Below, piece by piece: positions 5,389 to 8,722 of a stretch of DNA of 8,722 nt. The position numbers were made by a program, and so were the translations under genes. The notes under the pieces are model-generated. The model was not told where the DNA came from and did no database searches. It saw nothing but the letters and a program-made list of their open reading frames with translations. Within the stretch, counting starts at the first letter, position 1. Each line of letters opens with the position of its first letter. Origin of the DNA: a bacterium (GTDB lineage Bacteria; Desulfobacterota; GWC2-55-46); the NCBI GenBank assembly GCA_004298725.1, contig SCQA01000059.1:1-8722 (forward strand), written 5' to 3'.

Positions 5389-7206
5389 ATGAAGCTCGGA
5401 ATCAATAAAAAAATTATAGGCGCGCAGGGAATAGGGCTTGTTCTCTTTCTTCTTCTTACCATCTTCAGTTACGTAAGCCTCAGTTTTTACTCTTCCATTC
5501 AAAAAGGCGACGTTCAGCTTGCTTACCGCATGGAGCTTATATCCGATCTCCAGTTGCTGATAGAAAAACTTTTAATGCCGGCTAACGATTACATTATAAC
5601 CGGCGACGCAAAGGAAAGGGCGGATTTCGCCGCGCTCGTTACGGAAACGGCGTCTCTGTTTGAAAAGATAAGAAGCAACGGCAACAGAAGCACAGAGGAA
5701 GTTCAAATTGAAAAAGACCTTGAAAAAGGGATTATAACCCTTGAGCAAAGCGGCATGGTCATTTTGGCTACGTCAAACCCTGTCGGCAACCGCGAGCTGG
5801 GCAAGGCCATGAAGGAATTCGACTCATACGGACAAGCGCTTGAAGAACAGGCCGAAAAACTCCACAGCCTGATAAAGCTTGAAATGCGGGAGCACGCCAA
5901 AAACGCGGCCAACATAACGACATGGACGCCGAGGATTTTCATTTTTTTAATCGCCGTCTTTTTAACGGTGATGGGCCTTCTTATTCTCATGGTGATTAAA
6001 GGCGTTACAAGGCCGATTTCAGTCCTTACGGACGCCGTGCAGATTTTCGGTCAAGGCAACCTTGACCATCAGATAAAAATTAAAACCGGCGATGAAATTG
6101 AAACCCTCGGGCTGAAGTTTAACGACATGGCGCATTTATTGAAAGAAAAGATAAACGAGGTGCAAAAATATTCGGCTGAGCTGGCAGTTGCCAACCGCAA
6201 GCTTGACCAGAACATATTGCAACTTTACACACTTTATAATATCAGCAAAACAATTTCGGTTACTTTTGAAACTGACAAACTTTTAACTGAAATATCAAAA
6301 GAGGTCGAGCAGTCGCTGAAGATTCACAAAATCAACATCATGCTTATAGACGCCGACAGAACCGGCATGTACGTCGCCGCAGGGCTTGGAATACCCGATG
6401 AGCTAATAAAGAGAAAGATTCTTTTTGAAGAAAATATTTACAGCAGGGTCACTATGACCGGCATAGCCGAGATTATCAATAACCCATCCGAAAACCATCT
6501 TTTCAAACCGATAACTGGCGTTGACGACAACGTCAGCTCCATGATCATCGCGCCGTTTAAAGGAAGGGGCAACGTTATCGGCCTCTTGAACGCTTATAAA
6601 ACAGACGGCGCGCTATTTGACAACGCCGCTTTCGAGCTTTTAGTCGCCGCGGCTAACCAGATAGGAATGACGCTTGAAAACGCGCGTTTATTTGAAGAAA
6701 CAAAAACTCTGGCCATTACCGACGGCATGACATCCCTTTATAATCACCGGTACTTTATAGAAACGCTTCGTAGTGAATTTGAAAGAGCAAAGAGATATAA
6801 GAGGGCGCTTTCCCTGATTATGATCGACATAGATTTTTTCAAAAAATTCAACGATGCCCACGGACATCAAGGCGGCGACGAAGTTCTTAAAGGGGTAGCC
6901 CGCGCTTTGAAAAAAAGGGTTAGAACGTCTGATATTGTAGCCAGATACGGAGGCGAAGAGTTTGCGATTATCCTTCCCGAATCCAACTTGCAGTCAGCTG
7001 TTACGCTGGCGGAGGGCTTAAGAACTGAGATCGAGTCAATCCGCTTTCCGGGCGCCGAGACACAACCTCTTGGTAAAATAACGTTAAGCCTCGGTGTTGC
7101 TTCCTGCATTGATGGAATGACGGAAAACATTGACATGCTTATAAAAAATGCCGACGACGCCCTGTACCGCGCGAAAGAAGAAGGCAGAAACCGTGTCTGC
7201 TCCTGA
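5389..7206 (+). CDS. Membrane-bound diguanylate cyclase with helical sensor, HAMP, GAF and GGEEF domains
   Basis: 605 residues; makes c-di-GMP from two GTP at the inner membrane. Domains: transmembrane helix 11-33; periplasmic helical region 34-181, with NDYIITGDAKE near 66-76 recalling CHASE3/four-helix-bundle sensors; transmembrane helix 182-204; HAMP about 205-257; coiled coil to about 290; GAF about 290-435; GGDEF 441-602. The catalytic site is complete: metal ligands D480 and E523, guanine-binding N488 and D497, and GGEEF 521-525. The spacings equal those of PleD. The inhibitory I-site RTSD (512-515) lies exactly five residues before GGEEF, so feedback inhibition by c-di-GMP is expected. 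GGAG at 5375-5378, ten bases before ATG, supports the start. Its signal is unknown: the periplasmic bundle and the GAF domain give two possible inputs. The kinase gene follows after 45 bases with no terminator seen, suggesting one transcript. Confidence 0.95.
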   Translation: MKLGINKKIIGAQGIGLVLFLLLTIFSYVSLSFYSSIQKGDVQLAYRMELISDLQLLIEKLLMPANDYIITGDAKERADFAALVTETASLFEKIRSNGNRSTEEVQIEKDLEKGIITLEQSGMVILATSNPVGNRELGKAMKEFDSYGQALEEQAEKLHSLIKLEMREHAKNAANITTWTPRIFIFLIAVFLTVMGLLILMVIKGVTRPISVLTDAVQIFGQGNLDHQIKIKTGDEIETLGLKFNDMAHLLKEKINEVQKYSAELAVANRKLDQNILQLYTLYNISKTISVTFETDKLLTEISKEVEQSLKIHKINIMLIDADRTGMYVAAGLGIPDELIKRKILFEENIYSRVTMTGIAEIINNPSENHLFKPITGVDDNVSSMIIAPFKGRGNVIGLLNAYKTDGALFDNAAFELLVAAANQIGMTLENARLFEETKTLAITDGMTSLYNHRYFIETLRSEFERAKRYKRALSLIMIDIDFFKKFNDAHGHQGGDEVLKGVARALKKRVRTSDIVARYGGEEFAIILPESNLQSAVTLAEGLRTEIESIRFPGAETQPLGKITLSLGVASCIDGMTENIDMLIKNADDALYRAKEEGRNRVCS

Positions 7207-7251
7207 GCGCTTTGACTTTTTTCGCAATTCCATTTTAAAGGATGTTCCACG

Positions 7252-8722
7252 ATGCGCGACAACGAACTACACTACAGCACGCTTCTGCAAATGGCCAATG
7301 ACGCCATTATCACCGCTGACAAAGACGGACGCATTACGGCATTTAACAAGACAGCCGAGAAGATGTTCGGCTGGCTGACGCAGGATGTTCTTGGGCGCGA
7401 AATAGAAATGCTAATGCCGGAGCGCTACAGACGCTTGCACGGGGAAAATTTAAAGCACGTAACCCAAACCCACACTTCCGTAATCGCCGGCACCGTCCGG
7501 GAGTATGAAGCTCTCAGAAAAAACAATGACGAATTCCCCATATCCATTACCATGTCGCTTATAAATATTGACGGCAACGTTACATTCATGGCAATCATAC
7601 GCGATATCAGCGAGCGAAAGAAGGCCGAAGGGGAGAAAGAAAGATTGGAAACCCAGCTGAGGCATATGCAGAAGATGGAAGCCATAGGCCAGCTTACCGG
7701 AGGCATAGCCCATGACTTTAACAACCTTCTTACGGCAATCATCGGCAACGCCACGCTCCTGCAAATGCACGTCGCGCAGGACCCTAAACTAGAGAATTAC
7801 CTTGAACATATTTTCAGCATATCGGAAAAGGCCGCCACGCTTACCAGAGGCCTTCTCGCGTTCAGCAGAAAACAACTTATAAATATAAAGCCCGTTGACT
7901 TAAACGCAATAATAATAACCGTTGAAAAACTCCTTTTAAGACTCATTGGAGAAGACGTAGAGCTTAAAACGACGCTTGACTCCAAGGAAATTATCATAAA
8001 AGCCGACGCCGGGCAAATGGAGCAGGTTCTTATGAACTTAGCGACAAACGCGAGAGACGCCATGCCGAACGGCGGCTATTTATCAATAACCACCGCCATG
8101 GTGAATTTAGACGACGCGTTTGTTAAAGAGCATAACTACGGAAAGCCCGGACAGTACGCTCTGCTTACGGTATCGGACACGGGAACAGGCATAAGCGCGG
8201 CAACGCTTGAGAGAATATTCGAGCCGTTCTTTACCACTAAGGAAATCGGCAAAGGCACGGGCATGGGGCTTTCAATCGTTTACGGAATAATCAAACAACA
8301 TGACGGCTACATCAATGTTTACAGCGAAATAGGCAAGGGGACTGCGTTTAAAATATATCTGCCTGTTCTTGAATCTCGCGTGGAAGTTTTAGAACCCAAG
8401 CAAGTTCAGGCCCCGAAAGGCGGCACGGAAACGATACTTTTAGCGGAAGATGAAACAGAGGTCAGGCAATTCATCAGGGCCATACTTGAAGAATTCGGCT
8501 ACTCGGTCATTGAGGCGATAGACGGCGAAGACGCCATAAATAAATTCAAGGCTGATAAAGATAACATCAAACTTCTCATCCTTGACGTTATAATGCCCAA
8601 TAAAATCGGAAGCGAGGCGTACGAGAGCATCACTACTATAAACCCGAATATAAAAACCCTGTTTACGAGCGGCTACAATGAAGACATTATCCATAAAAAA
8701 GGCGTACTCAAGGAAAAATTAA
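7252..8722 (+). CDS. PAS-domain hybrid sensor histidine kinase with C-terminal receiver, cut by window edge
   Basis: Open for 490 codons to the right edge with no stop. ATG 7252 has AAAGGA (7237-7242) nine bases upstream, and an in-frame TGA at 7213 excludes a longer form. There is no membrane segment, so it is cytoplasmic. Domains: PAS about 8-118, ending in RDISERKKAE; short coiled coil 122-142; HisKA with H-box GGIAHDFNNLL, phospho-accepting H154; HATPase with N-box NLATNARDAM (262-271), G1 DTGTGI (309-314), F-box FEPFFTTK (323-330) and G2 GKGTGMGL (333-340); REC from about 394, with acidic pair E399/D400, phospho-acceptor D445 in LILDVIMP and T472 in FTSGY. The conserved REC lysine would lie just past the edge. 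The H-box is of the NtrB-like type. The PAS domain has a His/Arg pair (H63, R83) aligned with the FixL haem site. No dedicated output regulator is visible in the window. Confidence 0.95.
   Translation, partial: MRDNELHYSTLLQMANDAIITADKDGRITAFNKTAEKMFGWLTQDVLGREIEMLMPERYRRLHGENLKHVTQTHTSVIAGTVREYEALRKNNDEFPISITMSLINIDGNVTFMAIIRDISERKKAEGEKERLETQLRHMQKMEAIGQLTGGIAHDFNNLLTAIIGNATLLQMHVAQDPKLENYLEHIFSISEKAATLTRGLLAFSRKQLINIKPVDLNAIIITVEKLLLRLIGEDVELKTTLDSKEIIIKADAGQMEQVLMNLATNARDAMPNGGYLSITTAMVNLDDAFVKEHNYGKPGQYALLTVSDTGTGISAATLERIFEPFFTTKEIGKGTGMGLSIVYGIIKQHDGYINVYSEIGKGTAFKIYLPVLESRVEVLEPKQVQAPKGGTETILLAEDETEVRQFIRAILEEFGYSVIEAIDGEDAINKFKADKDNIKLLILDVIMPNKIGSEAYESITTINPNIKTLFTSGYNEDIIHKKGVLKEKL

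Noticed and set aside
8440..8694. 84-codon minus-strand frame at the right edge
   Set aside because: It lies antisense to the receiver domain of the kinase, whose motifs are clear.

Overview
The window reads as ordinary chromosomal DNA of a Gram-negative-type bacterium. It carries core genes (rho, cstA) beside environmental-signalling genes. The Rho N-terminus and the short CstA look to me most like Desulfobacterota/Geobacter-like or Nitrospirota homologues. That placement is an impression from remembered family sequences, not a search result. I see no rRNA, tRNA, CRISPR array, transposase or phage gene.

Layout. The left half is read on the minus strand: rho (4573 to 3323), then cstA (2968 to 1043), then a secreted or membrane-anchored protein of unknown function (920 to beyond the left edge). 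cstA has its own good promoter just upstream and is probably not part of a rho transcript. The right half is read on the plus strand: a membrane-bound diguanylate cyclase (5389-7206), then 45 bases later a PAS-containing hybrid histidine kinase (7252 to beyond the right edge). These two are probably co-transcribed. The 815-base divergent gap (4574-5388) holds a probable rho promoter and ribosome binding site, and a strong extended -10 element pointing at the cyclase that would give it a roughly 370-base leader. The 354-base gap between rho and cstA holds two hairpins, one resembling a dispersed intergenic repeat.

Function. Rho terminates transcription. CstA-family proteins are peptide/pyruvate transporters of the inner membrane. 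The cyclase has a periplasmic helical sensor region, HAMP, GAF and an intact GGEEF catalytic domain with an inhibitory c-di-GMP site. The kinase is soluble with PAS, HisKA, HATPase and REC domains. The right-hand pair looks like a signal-input module, but nothing in the sequence shows what it controls.

I did not find a convincing new biological system. The points most worth checking are the near-leaderless promoter of cstA, the long leader of the cyclase, the FixL-like His/Arg pair in the kinase PAS domain, the hairpin repeat behind rho, and the unrecognised membrane protein at the left edge.
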